A stretch of DNA of 34,766 bases from Clostridia bacterium (GTDB taxonomy: Bacteria > Bacillota > Clostridia > TANB77 > CAG-508), in assembly GCA_017470645.1 (NCBI GenBank), contig JAFUYJ010000023.1:1-34766 (forward strand), given 5' to 3'. Position 1 is the first letter of the stretch; every line of letters begins with the position of its first letter. Made by a program: the position numbers and the translations under genes. This document shows, piece by piece, positions 15,695-22,944 of the stretch. The notes beneath the pieces are model-generated. The model ran no database searches. It was not told where the DNA came from and was given only the letters and a program-made list of their open reading frames with translations.

Positions 15695-15713
15695 AGGTGA
15701 AATATTTTCACCT
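15695..15713. repeat. Palindrome before the ORF6N start (AGGTGAAA/TTTCACCT)
   Basis: AGGTGAAA and TTTCACCT around TAT, 19 bases in all, the same length as copy 1 but with a different core. It lies 36 bases before the ORF6N start codon and could be a binding site for the protein or a hairpin. Confidence 0.5.
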
Positions 15714-15748
15714 TAAAGAAAAGAATAATAACAAAATGGAGGCAGTAA

Positions 15749-16693
15749 ATGGAAGAGAATACATTAATAAATGTAAATTATGAAGATATAAAAAGTTTAA
15801 TTTATACTGTAAGAGGAAAACAGGTTATATTAGATAGTGATATTGCTAAACAATATGAAGTTGAAACAAAAAGGGTAAATGAAGCAGTAAAAAGAAATTT
15901 GAAAAGGTTTCCACAAGAATTTTGTTTCCAAATAACAGAAAGTGAAGCAGATGAGATAATTTCACAAGATATTATTTTTGATTCGCAGGTATGCGGTCGC
16001 AAATTGCGACCGCATCAAGATGCGATAAACAAAAAAAGAAATAAAAGTAAGCTACCATATGCTTTTACAGAACAAGGTGTAGCAATGCTTTCAGCAGTCT
16101 TACATAGCGATAAAGCTATTGAGGTTAGTATAAAAATAATTAATGCATTTATTGAAATGAGAAAGTTTATTATAAATAACCAAATGTTATTTGAAAAGAT
16201 AAGCAATATTGAGTTAAAGCAGATAGAATATCAAAAATTAACAGATGATAAAATTGAAAAAATATTTGAATATATTGGAAATCATAAGGAAAAAGATCAA
16301 AAGCTATTTTTCAACGGCCAAATATGGGATAGTTATAATTTAATTGTTAATATTATAAAAAGAGCAGAAAGAAAAATATTAATAATAGACAATTATATAG
16401 ATGATAGTATACTAGAAATGTTATCTAAAAAGAAAAAAAGTGTAGAAGTAGTTATTTTAACATCAAATAATTCTAACATTTTGAAATTAGATATTCAAAA
16501 GTTCAATAAAGAATATCAAACTTTAAAAATTGCAAAAACAGATAAGTTTCATGATAGATTTATTATTATAGATAATAAGGAATTATATCATTGTGGTGCT
16601 TCGTTGAAAGATTTAGGAAAGAAGTGTTTTGGAATTAATAGAATTGATGATGCTGATTACATAGAAAGCTTGAAAAAGAAAGTGAATTTATAA
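15749..16693 (+). CDS. ORF6N-domain DNA-binding protein with PLD-like C-terminus
   Basis: A 314-residue protein. Residues 11-140 are an ORF6N domain of the phage antirepressor type: VRGKQVILDSDIAKQYEVETKRVNEAV, FPQEFCFQ, and KLPYAFTEQGVAMLSAVL. A short coiled part follows (about 145-180), then from residue 195 a domain with one phospholipase-D-like half motif, FHDRFIIIDNKELYHCGASLKDLG (HxR-x4-D instead of HxK-x4-D). Proteins of this layout are common in bacteria and are thought to be prophage- or defence-derived regulators; the activity of the C-terminal part is unknown. The start follows GGAGGC. A perfect 25-base palindrome lies inside the gene and encodes residues 81-89, an insertion in a variable loop just after the conserved SQ. 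Confidence 0.8.
   Translation: MEENTLINVNYEDIKSLIYTVRGKQVILDSDIAKQYEVETKRVNEAVKRNLKRFPQEFCFQITESEADEIISQDIIFDSQVCGRKLRPHQDAINKKRNKSKLPYAFTEQGVAMLSAVLHSDKAIEVSIKIINAFIEMRKFIINNQMLFEKISNIELKQIEYQKLTDDKIEKIFEYIGNHKEKDQKLFFNGQIWDSYNLIVNIIKRAERKILIIDNYIDDSILEMLSKKKKSVEVVILTSNNSNILKLDIQKFNKEYQTLKIAKTDKFHDRFIIIDNKELYHCGASLKDLGKKCFGINRIDDADYIESLKKKVNL
15991..16015. repeat. Palindrome copy 3, inside the ORF6N coding sequence
   Basis: ATGCGGTCGCAA and TTGCGACCGCAT are perfect reverse complements around one A (25 bases). It encodes VCGRKLRPH of the ORF6N protein. The inverse copy at 15605-15623 would encode CGRNLRP in the matching frame, although it is upstream of the gene. Confidence 0.8.
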
Positions 16694-16723
16694 ACTTTTT
16701 CAACCAATAGTTGAGAAAATAAT

Positions 16724-16744
16724 GAAGTCGTAAATTGCGACTTC
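16724..16744. repeat. Palindrome copy 4, after the ORF6N gene
   Basis: GAAGTCG pairs with CGACTTC around an A+T centre; the core AGTCGTAAATTGCGACT is three changes away from copy 3. It lies 30 bases after the stop and just before the terminator. Confidence 0.65.
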
Positions 16745-16750
16745 CAAAAA

Positions 16751-16781
16751 ACATTGAACAAATTTAGTTCAATGTTTTTTT
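16751..16781 (+). terminator. Intrinsic terminator of the ORF6N gene
   Basis: ACATTGAAC (16751-16759) pairs perfectly with GTTCAATGT (16767-16775) around AAATTTA, followed by a run of seven T. Confidence 0.85.
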
Positions 16782-16782
16782 C

Positions 16783-16811
16783 GTATAATTTTGTAAAATC
16801 TTGCAATACTA
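16783..16811 (+). promoter_or_regulatory. Sigma-G-like promoter of spoVT
   Basis: GTATA (16783-16787) and AATACTA (16805-16811), 17 bases apart, resemble the forespore pattern GHATR-N17/18-CATXHTA with one mismatch. spoVT is under sigma-G in Bacillus subtilis, which fits. A TATAAA at 16816 could be an alternative vegetative element. Confidence 0.4.
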
Positions 16812-16847
16812 ACAATATAAAACTTTGAAAAACAAGGAGGAAACCAA

Positions 16848-17402
16848 ATGAAAGCAACAGGTGTTGTAAGAAGAATAGATGATTTAGGTAGAGTTGTTAT
16901 ACCAAAAGAAATAAGAAAAACACTTCGCATAAAAGAAGGAGATCCTTTAGAAATATTCACAGACAAAGAAGGAGAGATAATACTAAAAAAATACTCTCCA
17001 ATAGGTGAACTTTCAGAATTTGCAACAGAATACGCAGAAACACTTGCAAAAACAACAGGACACATTGCATGCATAACAGATAAAGATACAGTAATTGCAG
17101 TATCTGGAGGCTCTAAAAAAGAATATTTGGAGCAAGGAATTAGCCCAGAATTAGAGCAAATAATGGATGATAAAGAAAACTACACAAGCAAAGAAAATAA
17201 TGACATAGCGATACCAATCACAAAAAATGAAAACAATACTAAGAAGAATAATAGCCAAGTAGTATATCCAATTATAGCCGATGGGGATGTAATTGGTACA
17301 GTTATATTATTATCAAAAGATGAAAATGTAAAGATGTCTGAGGTTGAGCAAAAAGTTGTGCAATCTGCAGCAAGTTTTTTAGGAACTCAAATGGAGTTAT
17401 AA
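16848..17402 (+). CDS. spoVT: Stage V sporulation protein T, AbrB-family regulator
   Basis: SpoVT is a forespore transcription factor that tunes sigma-G genes and spore quality. The 184-residue protein has an N-terminal AbrB swapped-hairpin domain (MKATGVVRRIDDLGRVVIPK, continuing EIRKTLRIKEGDPLEIF, residues 1-40) and a C-terminal GAF-like domain from about residue 55 (FATEYAETLAKTTGHIACITD to the end). Length fits the family (about 178). The start follows AAGGAGGAAACC. In many Firmicutes spoVT is near mazG or the polysaccharide exporter spoVB; here its left neighbours are an ORF6N gene and a partial copy of itself. With dpaA it marks the organism as a spore-former. Confidence 0.93.
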   Translation: MKATGVVRRIDDLGRVVIPKEIRKTLRIKEGDPLEIFTDKEGEIILKKYSPIGELSEFATEYAETLAKTTGHIACITDKDTVIAVSGGSKKEYLEQGISPELEQIMDDKENYTSKENNDIAIPITKNENNTKKNNSQVVYPIIADGDVIGTVILLSKDENVKMSEVEQKVVQSAASFLGTQMEL

Positions 17403-17413
17403 TAGCGAAAAAT

Positions 17414-17460
17414 AGATCATAAAAAGTCTAAATAAAATAGACAATTATGATCTGTTTTTT
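17414..17460 (+). terminator. Two-tier hairpin terminator after spoVT
   Basis: AGATCATAA (17414-17422) pairs with TTATGATCT (17445-17453), with a smaller inner stem (GTCTA/TAGAC), followed by GTTTTTTT. Confidence 0.8.
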
Positions 17461-17576
17461 TCATTTATGTTACAGAAATATTAAATTAATATTACAATTT
17501 GTAATATTTGTTACAAAATTAAAATTATATGATATCATTATTGTAAGAAATTGTCGATTTAGGAGAGGAGAAAAAT

Positions 17577-18119
17577 ATGAGGAAGGGTACAAAAGAAACA
17601 AGTTTAGTAGAGTACCATGAGGGTATATTTGCTAAAATAAAAAGATTTTTTATAGGAAGATTCGGAAGAAGAGATGTAGTCGAAGTTGAAGAAATTGAAG
17701 ATGATAATAACGAATTAAATATTAGTAGTGTTGAAGAAGAACCTGCCCAAAAGAAAAGAACTTTGTTTAATTATGATGCTGCAGATAACGAAATAGAAAA
17801 TCAAAATACTCAAAATAATAATGATTATGAAAATGTACTTACTGAAAACAATGTCACATTAGACGGAGAGTATATCGTACCAAACACTCAAAATGTTGAA
17901 AGTGTAAGTGCTGAGAATGTACAGGTAGATGTAAATAATCAAGAAAACACAAGCGATGATTTCGATATGGACGAGCTTACTATTATTGGAGTAAATTCAA
18001 AAAACGAACAAGAAGAAAATTCATGGAATCCAGATAGAGGAAGTACAGCGAAAGAAGAAAGAGAAGCATTGGAAAGAAAACTAATGAATTTTTATGCAAG
18101 TATAAAAGAAGGAATATAG
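17577..18119 (+). CDS. Acidic, Asn-rich protein of unknown function
   Basis: A 180-residue protein. A short N-terminal basic amphipathic segment (AKIKRFFIGRFGRRDVV, residues 19-35) is followed by about 110 residues very rich in D, E, N and Q, probably disordered, and a helical end (AKEEREALERKLMNFYASI). No domain is recognised. The start follows AGGAGAGGAG, a strong ribosome site, and the gene is closed by its own terminator, so it is real and single. The basic segment may bind membrane or nucleic acid (inference). Palindromic TTGTAA/TTACAA sites at about 17500-17517 upstream may be regulatory. Confidence 0.6.
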   Translation: MRKGTKETSLVEYHEGIFAKIKRFFIGRFGRRDVVEVEEIEDDNNELNISSVEEEPAQKKRTLFNYDAADNEIENQNTQNNNDYENVLTENNVTLDGEYIVPNTQNVESVSAENVQVDVNNQENTSDDFDMDELTIIGVNSKNEQEENSWNPDRGSTAKEEREALERKLMNFYASIKEGI

Positions 18120-18189
18120 TTTTTTATACAGTTTTAATTGATAAAAAACTAGCTTGAATAAATTTAACAAAATAGGGAAAAAATAGAAA

Positions 18190-18215
18190 AGAATACTTGA
18201 AAAGTATTCTTTTTT
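18190..18215 (+). terminator. Terminator after the acidic hypothetical gene
   Basis: AGAATACTT (18190-18198) pairs perfectly with AAGTATTCT (18202-18210) around GAA, followed by TTTTT. It overlaps the minus-35 box of the gap promoter. Confidence 0.75.
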
Positions 18216-18225
18216 ATTATACAAT
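18197..18225 (+). promoter_or_regulatory. Promoter of the gap gene
   Basis: TTGAAA (18197-18202) and TACAAT (18220-18225) with a 17-base spacer. The minus-35 box lies in the loop and right arm of the preceding terminator. The leader would be about 55 bases. Confidence 0.6.
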
Positions 18226-18288
18226 CACTTTGGTTGCGTTAGAGCAATTTTAAAGATGCAAAAGATGCATCGGAAGGAGGAATTTTTT

Positions 18289-19305
18289 ATGTCAGTAAAA
18301 GTAGCCATTAATGGATTTGGAAGAATAGGACGTCTAGCATTTAGACAAATGTTTGGAGCAGAAGGGTATGAAATTGTTGCAATTAACGATTTAACAAGCC
18401 CAAAAATGTTAGCTCACTTATTAAAATATGATTCTGCACAAGGAACATACGCAAAAAAAGATACAGTATTTGCAGGAGAAGATTCAATAACTGTTGATGG
18501 AAAAGAAATAAAAATATATGCAGAGCCAGATGCAAATAAATTACCTTGGGGAGAAATAGGTGTTGATGTAGTTCTTGAATGTACAGGATTCTATACAACA
18601 AAAGAAAAGGCCCAAGCACATATAAATGCAGGAGCTAAAAAGGTTGTTATTTCAGCACCAGCTGGAAGTGATTTACCTACAGTAGTTTTCGGTGTAAATG
18701 AAAATATTTTAAAACCAGAAGATACAATTATTTCAGCTGCTTCATGTACAACAAACTGTTTAGCACCTATGGCTGATGCTTTAAATAAGTATGCACCAAT
18801 TCAATCAGGAATAATGTCAACAATTCATGCATACACAGGAGATCAAATGTTATTAGATGGACCACATAGAAAAGGTGACTTGAGAAGAGCAAGAGCAGCA
18901 GCTTGCAGCATAGTACCAAATTCAACAGGTGCAGCAAAAGCTATTGGATTAGTTATTCCAGAATTAAATGGAAAATTAATTGGATCAGCTCAAAGGGTTC
19001 CAGTTCCAACTGGTTCTACAACAATTTTAACAGCTGTTGTTAAAGGGGAGAATATTACACCAGATAGTATAAATGCTGCTATGAAGGCAGCGGCTAATGA
19101 TTCTTATGGTTATACGGATGAGCCATTAGTTTCTTCTGATATTATTGGTATTACTTATGGTTCTTTGTTTGACGCTACTCAAACTTTGGTAACTGAAATT
19201 GGGGATGGGTTATATCAAGTGCAAGTTGTTGCTTGGTATGATAATGAGAATTCTTATACTAGTCAAATGGTTAGAACTATTAAGTATTTTGCTGAGTTGA
19301 ATTAA
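18289..19305 (+). CDS. gap: Glyceraldehyde-3-phosphate dehydrogenase
   Basis: Glycolytic enzyme that makes 1,3-bisphosphoglycerate with NAD and phosphate. Starting at 18289 (338 residues, family size about 335) it shows the NAD-binding [16 protein letters not shown] at residues 4-19, the active-site [12 protein letters not shown] near residue 153, and the C-terminal [15 protein letters not shown]. The longer frame from 18256 is rejected because GGAAGGAGG lies within it, exactly in place for the ATG at 18289. It opens the glycolytic cluster. Codon use in its last third becomes richer in T-ending codons, which is also seen at the start of pgk. Confidence 0.96.
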   Translation: MSVKVAINGFGRIGRLAFRQMFGAEGYEIVAINDLTSPKMLAHLLKYDSAQGTYAKKDTVFAGEDSITVDGKEIKIYAEPDANKLPWGEIGVDVVLECTGFYTTKEKAQAHINAGAKKVVISAPAGSDLPTVVFGVNENILKPEDTIISAASCTTNCLAPMADALNKYAPIQSGIMSTIHAYTGDQMLLDGPHRKGDLRRARAAACSIVPNSTGAAKAIGLVIPELNGKLIGSAQRVPVPTGSTTILTAVVKGENITPDSINAAMKAAANDSYGYTDEPLVSSDIIGITYGSLFDATQTLVTEIGDGLYQVQVVAWYDNENSYTSQMVRTIKYFAELN

Positions 19306-19308
19306 TTT

Positions 19309-19340
19309 GAAACATTTTGGGAACGGTCTTTTTTTGTTTC
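19309..19340 (+). repeat. Single GGGAACGGTC intergenic repeat unit
   Basis: One unit bounded by GAAAC and GTTTC with the core GGGAACGGTC and a T-run, very close to the rnj-gltX units. It starts 4 bases after the gap stop and stands alone, without an inverted partner. Confidence 0.7.
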
Positions 19341-19359
19341 ATTTTGGTTTTGTTGCTGA

Positions 19360-19413
19360 GAGACAGAAAATAATATAAATTCAAAATTTTGAATTTATAT
19401 TATTTTCTGTCTC
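19360..19413. repeat. Perfect 54-base palindrome between gap and pgk
   Basis: Two 27-base arms meet without a spacer: the left begins GAGACAGAAAATAATAT and ends in CAAAA, and the right is its exact reverse complement, ending CTGTCTC. It lies 20 bases after a GGGGAC-type unit. As RNA it would form a long hairpin inside the glycolytic transcript; as DNA it could extrude as a cruciform. The centre is AT-only. Confidence 0.8.
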
Positions 19414-19495
19414 CGAATGGGTTTTGTGAATGAAACATTTTAAGTCCGTAGCAAAATTTTTATTTGAATAAAATAGAAAGAGGTGCTTGTTAAAT

Positions 19496-20683
19496 ATGAA
19501 CAAGAAAACTGTTAAAGATATAGATTTAAAAGGAAAGAAAGTTATTGTCAGATGTGATTTTAATGTTCCTTTAGATGAAAATAAAAACATCACAGACAAT
19601 AGGAGAATTGTTGGTGCTTTAGATACTATTAAGTATTTATTGGATAATGATGCTAAGGTTATTTTAATGTCTCATTTAGGTAGACCAAAGGGTGAGGTTA
19701 AACCGGAGTTTTCTTTGAAACCTGTGGCTGATGAACTTTCAAAATTACTTGGAAGACCTGTTAAATTAGCAACAGATATTATAGGAGAAAGCGCAAAATC
19801 ATTAACTGCTAATATGGCTGAAGGTGATGTTGTTTTACTTGAAAATGTAAGATTTGACGCTAGAGAAGAGAAAAATGATTTAGAACTTGCTAAAGAATTA
19901 GCTTCAATGGCTGATATATATGTAAATGATGCGTTTGGAACAGCTCATAGAGCACATAGTTCAACAGCAGGAATTGCTGAATTTTTACCAGCTGTATCAG
20001 GATTTTTAATGGAAAAGGAAATTAATTTTTTAGGAACTGCTTTAGAAAATCCTGAAAGACCATTTGTTGCAATTTTAGGTGGAGCAAAAGTTTCAGATAA
20101 AATTGCTGTAATTGATAATTTATTAGGAAAAGTTGATTCTTTAATTATTGGTGGAGCTATGGCTAATACATTTATTAAAGCCATGGGATACAATGTTGGA
20201 AAATCTTTGTGTGAAGATGATAAATTAGAATTAGCAAAAGAATTAATGGAAAAAGCTAAATCAAAAGGTGTTAATATGATTTTACCAATAGATGCTAAAT
20301 TAGGAAAAGAATTTGATAAAAATACGGAAAGTCAAATTGTTGATATTGAAAATGTTCCTGATGATTGGAGTATTTTTGATGTTGGACCTAAGACAATTGA
20401 ATTGTATAAGAAAGAATTAGAAAATGCTAAAACTGTAGTATGGAATGGTCCTGTTGGTTTATTTGAATTTGATCAATTTGCTATAGGAACAAATTCAGTT
20501 GCAGAAATACTAGCATCATTAAACAACGCTACAACAATTATTGGTGGAGGAGATTCTGCAGCAGCAGTTGAAAAATCTGGGTTAGCTGATAAGATGACTC
20601 ATATTTCTACTGGCGGTGGAGCTTCACTTGAGTTTTTAGAAGGAAAGAAATTACCTGGGGTTGAGTGTCTATTAGATAAATAA
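19496..20683 (+). CDS. pgk: Phosphoglycerate kinase
   Basis: Makes ATP and 3-phosphoglycerate from 1,3-bisphosphoglycerate. The 395-residue protein (start 19496, after AAAGAGGTG) shows [14 protein letters not shown] near residue 16, [11 protein letters not shown], the hinge region [14 protein letters not shown], and the nucleotide-binding end with WNGPVGLFE and GGGDSAAA. Length is standard. Although gap is directly upstream, the gap holds a repeat unit and a long palindrome, so levels of gap and pgk may be uncoupled by transcript processing. Confidence 0.96.
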   Translation: MNKKTVKDIDLKGKKVIVRCDFNVPLDENKNITDNRRIVGALDTIKYLLDNDAKVILMSHLGRPKGEVKPEFSLKPVADELSKLLGRPVKLATDIIGESAKSLTANMAEGDVVLLENVRFDAREEKNDLELAKELASMADIYVNDAFGTAHRAHSSTAGIAEFLPAVSGFLMEKEINFLGTALENPERPFVAILGGAKVSDKIAVIDNLLGKVDSLIIGGAMANTFIKAMGYNVGKSLCEDDKLELAKELMEKAKSKGVNMILPIDAKLGKEFDKNTESQIVDIENVPDDWSIFDVGPKTIELYKKELENAKTVVWNGPVGLFEFDQFAIGTNSVAEILASLNNATTIIGGGDSAAAVEKSGLADKMTHISTGGGASLEFLEGKKLPGVECLLDK

Positions 20684-20699
20684 TAACTCGGAGGAAAAT

Positions 20700-20912
20700 A
20701 TGGAATTTAGTGATAATCAAAGAGTAATAATTTTGTATTCTAATTGGAAAGGCGATACATCTTATAGAAATATAGTTCCTAAATCAGTTGAATTTAAATC
20801 AACAGAATGGCATCCAGAAGAACAATGGATATTAAATGCTTTTGATGTTGATAAACAAGCAGATAGAGCATTTGCTTTAAAAGATATAAAAGAATGGAGT
20901 GTTCAAAAATGA
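20700..20912 (+). CDS. Small conserved protein with WYL-like residues, coupled to tpiA
   Basis: A 70-residue protein starting after CGGAGG. Sequence features include VIILYSNWKGDTSYRNIVPK, FKSTEWHPEEQWILNAFDVD and DRAFALKDIKEW. I recall similar free-standing proteins and segments fused to other domains in bacteria; the Trp-rich core resembles WYL-type ligand-binding folds in general layout only. Its stop overlaps the tpiA start (ATGA, 20909-20912), so it is translated together with triosephosphate isomerase. A link to glycolysis is suggested only by that placement. Confidence 0.6.
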   Translation: MEFSDNQRVIILYSNWKGDTSYRNIVPKSVEFKSTEWHPEEQWILNAFDVDKQADRAFALKDIKEWSVQK

Positions 20913-21661
20913 GAAGAAAAGTAATCGCAGGAAACTGGAAAATGAACATGCTTCCAAATGAAGCAATGGCATGTATAGAACAATTAGCTGCCTTAGTTAA
21001 AGACACAGAAAACGAAGTAATTCTATGTGTACCATACACAGACCTATTTTACAGCCTACTAACAGCACAAGGAACAAACATTAAAATAGGAGCACAAAAT
21101 ATGCATTTTGAAGAAAAAGGTGCTTATACTGGAGAAGTTTCAGGACCAATGCTTAAATGTATAGGTGTAGAATACGTAATTATAGGACATTCAGAAAGAA
21201 GACAATATTTTGCAGAAACAGATGAAACTGTAAATAAAAAAATAAAAGCTGCGTTAGCAAACGAATTAAAACCAATCGTATGTGTTGGTGAAACTTTAGA
21301 ACAACGTGAAAGCGGAAAAGCAGAAGAAGTGTTTACAACTCAAACTCGTAAAGCATTTGAGGGCTTATCAGCTGAAGATGCAAAAAAAGTAATAATTGCA
21401 TACGAACCAATTTGGGCTATAGGAACAGGGAAAACAGCAACATCAGAAGATGCAAACAACAGTGTTAAAGCTATAAGAAAAGAAATAAGAAGTTTATATG
21501 GCGATGAAGTTGCAGACGAAATAATCATTCAATATGGTGGAAGTGTAAAATCTACTAATGCTAAAGAATTATTTACAACCTCTGATATTGACGGAGGTCT
21601 AGTAGGTGGTGCAAGCCTTAAAGCAGATGAATTTGCAAAAATAGTTAATTATATGTTATAA
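20909..21661 (+). CDS. tpiA: Triosephosphate isomerase
   Basis: Interconverts dihydroxyacetone phosphate and glyceraldehyde 3-phosphate. Starting at 20909 (MRRKVIAGNWKMN) it has 250 residues, the family norm. Catalytic Lys and Asn lie in GNWKMN, the electrophilic His in IIGHSERR, the catalytic Glu in AYEPIWAIGTGKTA, and the phosphate-binding GGSVK and VGGASL near the end. The longer frame from 20894 is rejected, because the ATG at 20909 overlaps the upstream stop as ATGA and fits the conserved N-terminus. Confidence 0.96.
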   Translation: MRRKVIAGNWKMNMLPNEAMACIEQLAALVKDTENEVILCVPYTDLFYSLLTAQGTNIKIGAQNMHFEEKGAYTGEVSGPMLKCIGVEYVIIGHSERRQYFAETDETVNKKIKAALANELKPIVCVGETLEQRESGKAEEVFTTQTRKAFEGLSAEDAKKVIIAYEPIWAIGTGKTATSEDANNSVKAIRKEIRSLYGDEVADEIIIQYGGSVKSTNAKELFTTSDIDGGLVGGASLKADEFAKIVNYML

Positions 21662-21697
21662 TAGAAAAATCAAATGTTAAAAAAAGGGATGTTAAAA

Positions 21698-22300
21698 ATG
21701 GATTCTAAAAGTAGTAATCAAAATAACAGTGAATTTTATAAAGTATACGATAAAACAGGAAAATATCTTTATAACATAGATATAAATAAGGAAAAAAGTC
21801 TTACAAATCAATATCTACATGGAGTTACATGTTTTGTAGTTAATAACAACAATGAAGTTCTTATGGAAGTAAGGGCTAACACGGAACTTACACCAGGAAA
21901 AATTGATCTGGTTTCTGGACATGTTAACGGTAATGAAATAGGAATTCATGCGATGCTAAGGGAATTGGAAGAGGAAGTTGGAATTACTCATGTTTTAGGA
22001 AATGATATAAAAAGAGTAAGTGACTTAAGCAAGCCACTTGGTTTTGAAAGCAAAGGAAAGATTAGAAATTTCCACATAGATTTTTATTGCTTACAAACTA
22101 AAAAACATCATTTTACTATACAACCAGAGGAAGTTGAATCTTTAAAATGGGTACCAATGGAAGAAGCGTTTAACATGATAAAAAACGGTCAAACTAAATT
22201 TCCAAAACAATGTGGATATGTTAGTTATGAAAAAATTTTTCAAAATGTTCGTGAATTTTGTCGAAGTAGGGATTTACAAGAAAATTATATCGATAAATAA
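21698..22300 (+). CDS. Nudix hydrolase
   Basis: Nudix enzymes cleave nucleoside diphosphates linked to another group. From the ATG at 21698 (AAAAAGGGATG ribosome region) the protein has 200 residues. A leading domain (FYKVYDKTGKYLYNIDINK) is followed by HGVTCFVVNNNNEVLMEVRAN and the Nudix box GHVNGNEIGIHAMLREL, continuing EEEVGI, which is complete (G-x5-E-x7-REL-x-EE-x-G-I). The lead and the FHIDFYCLQTKKHHF strand resemble Nudix proteins close to the isopentenyl-diphosphate isomerase branch, but the metal residues of that enzyme are not clear, so the substrate is unknown. It sits between tpiA and a guanylate-kinase-like gene, inside the glycolytic cluster. Confidence 0.8.
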   Translation: MDSKSSNQNNSEFYKVYDKTGKYLYNIDINKEKSLTNQYLHGVTCFVVNNNNEVLMEVRANTELTPGKIDLVSGHVNGNEIGIHAMLRELEEEVGITHVLGNDIKRVSDLSKPLGFESKGKIRNFHIDFYCLQTKKHHFTIQPEEVESLKWVPMEEAFNMIKNGQTKFPKQCGYVSYEKIFQNVREFCRSRDLQENYIDK

Positions 22301-22341
22301 AAACAAAACATGCAGAAATTAAAGCAAAGAAGGTCATAGAA

Positions 22342-22908
22342 ATGATTGTAATTTTATCTGGAATAACAGGAGCTGGAAAGTCGTACTTAAAAAAACATAT
22401 AATTAATAAATTAAATTTCAAAAATATTGTAATTGTAACAACTAGAGCTAAAAGAAAAGGTGAAGTTGATGGCGTTGATAAACACTTTGTATCAGATGAA
22501 GAGTTTGAAAAATTAAAAATGTCAGGTACAATTTCTGTAACCTTTGAATTTTTAGGACATAAATATGGATATTACACCAAAGATTTAGTATCTAGTCAAA
22601 ACGGTGTAACTGAATTACACTACAATACAATAGATGAATTTAAAAAAATTACAAAAGACGTTGTTTCAATATATATTAAGCCGAATGTGGATATTGCGAA
22701 AAAGCAACTAAAATTAAGGCGCTTGCCTCCTAAAGTAGAATCGTTTAGATTAAAAGAAATTGGCGAGCAACTAAAAGAGTTTGAATCAAATAAATCAATA
22801 CAAGAAAAATTTGATTATATAATTTCAAATGACTACACAGCAGAGTCAATAAATAACGCTGTAGAATTAATAAAAAATATAGATGAAAGGAGATATGTTA
22901 GAACATAA
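22342..22908 (+). CDS. Guanylate kinase-like P-loop protein
   Basis: A 188-residue protein with P-loop GITGAGKSYLKK (residues 7-18) and the GMP-binding block TTRAKRKGEVDGVDKHFVSD that marks guanylate kinases (TTRxxRxGExxGxxYxF), here with His for Tyr, followed by GHKYGYYTKDL, which matches the usual GxxYGT. The Walker B-like and later parts are divergent (GVTELHYNTIDEF in place of the usual LDIDxxG), and the end differs from housekeeping GMK (about 205 residues). A second GMK elsewhere may be the essential one. The start follows GAAGG. The gene lies in the tpiA-gpmI interval after a Nudix gene. Substrate is uncertain: GMP, dGMP or a related purine monophosphate. Confidence 0.65.
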   Translation: MIVILSGITGAGKSYLKKHIINKLNFKNIVIVTTRAKRKGEVDGVDKHFVSDEEFEKLKMSGTISVTFEFLGHKYGYYTKDLVSSQNGVTELHYNTIDEFKKITKDVVSIYIKPNVDIAKKQLKLRRLPPKVESFRLKEIGEQLKEFESNKSIQEKFDYIISNDYTAESINNAVELIKNIDERRYVRT

Positions 22909-22944
22909 AGCAGCAACATGCTATCTAACATGAAGTACAAAGAA

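Noticed and set aside
15605..16744. CRISPR-like array from the repeated palindromes
   Set aside because: Spacing is irregular, one copy lies in a coding sequence, and orientation varies; no cas gene is present.
22895..22933. 12-codon ORF after AAAGGAG before gpmI
   Set aside because: The ribosome-like site is only 2 bases from its ATG and the peptide shows nothing known; it overlaps the end of the kinase gene.
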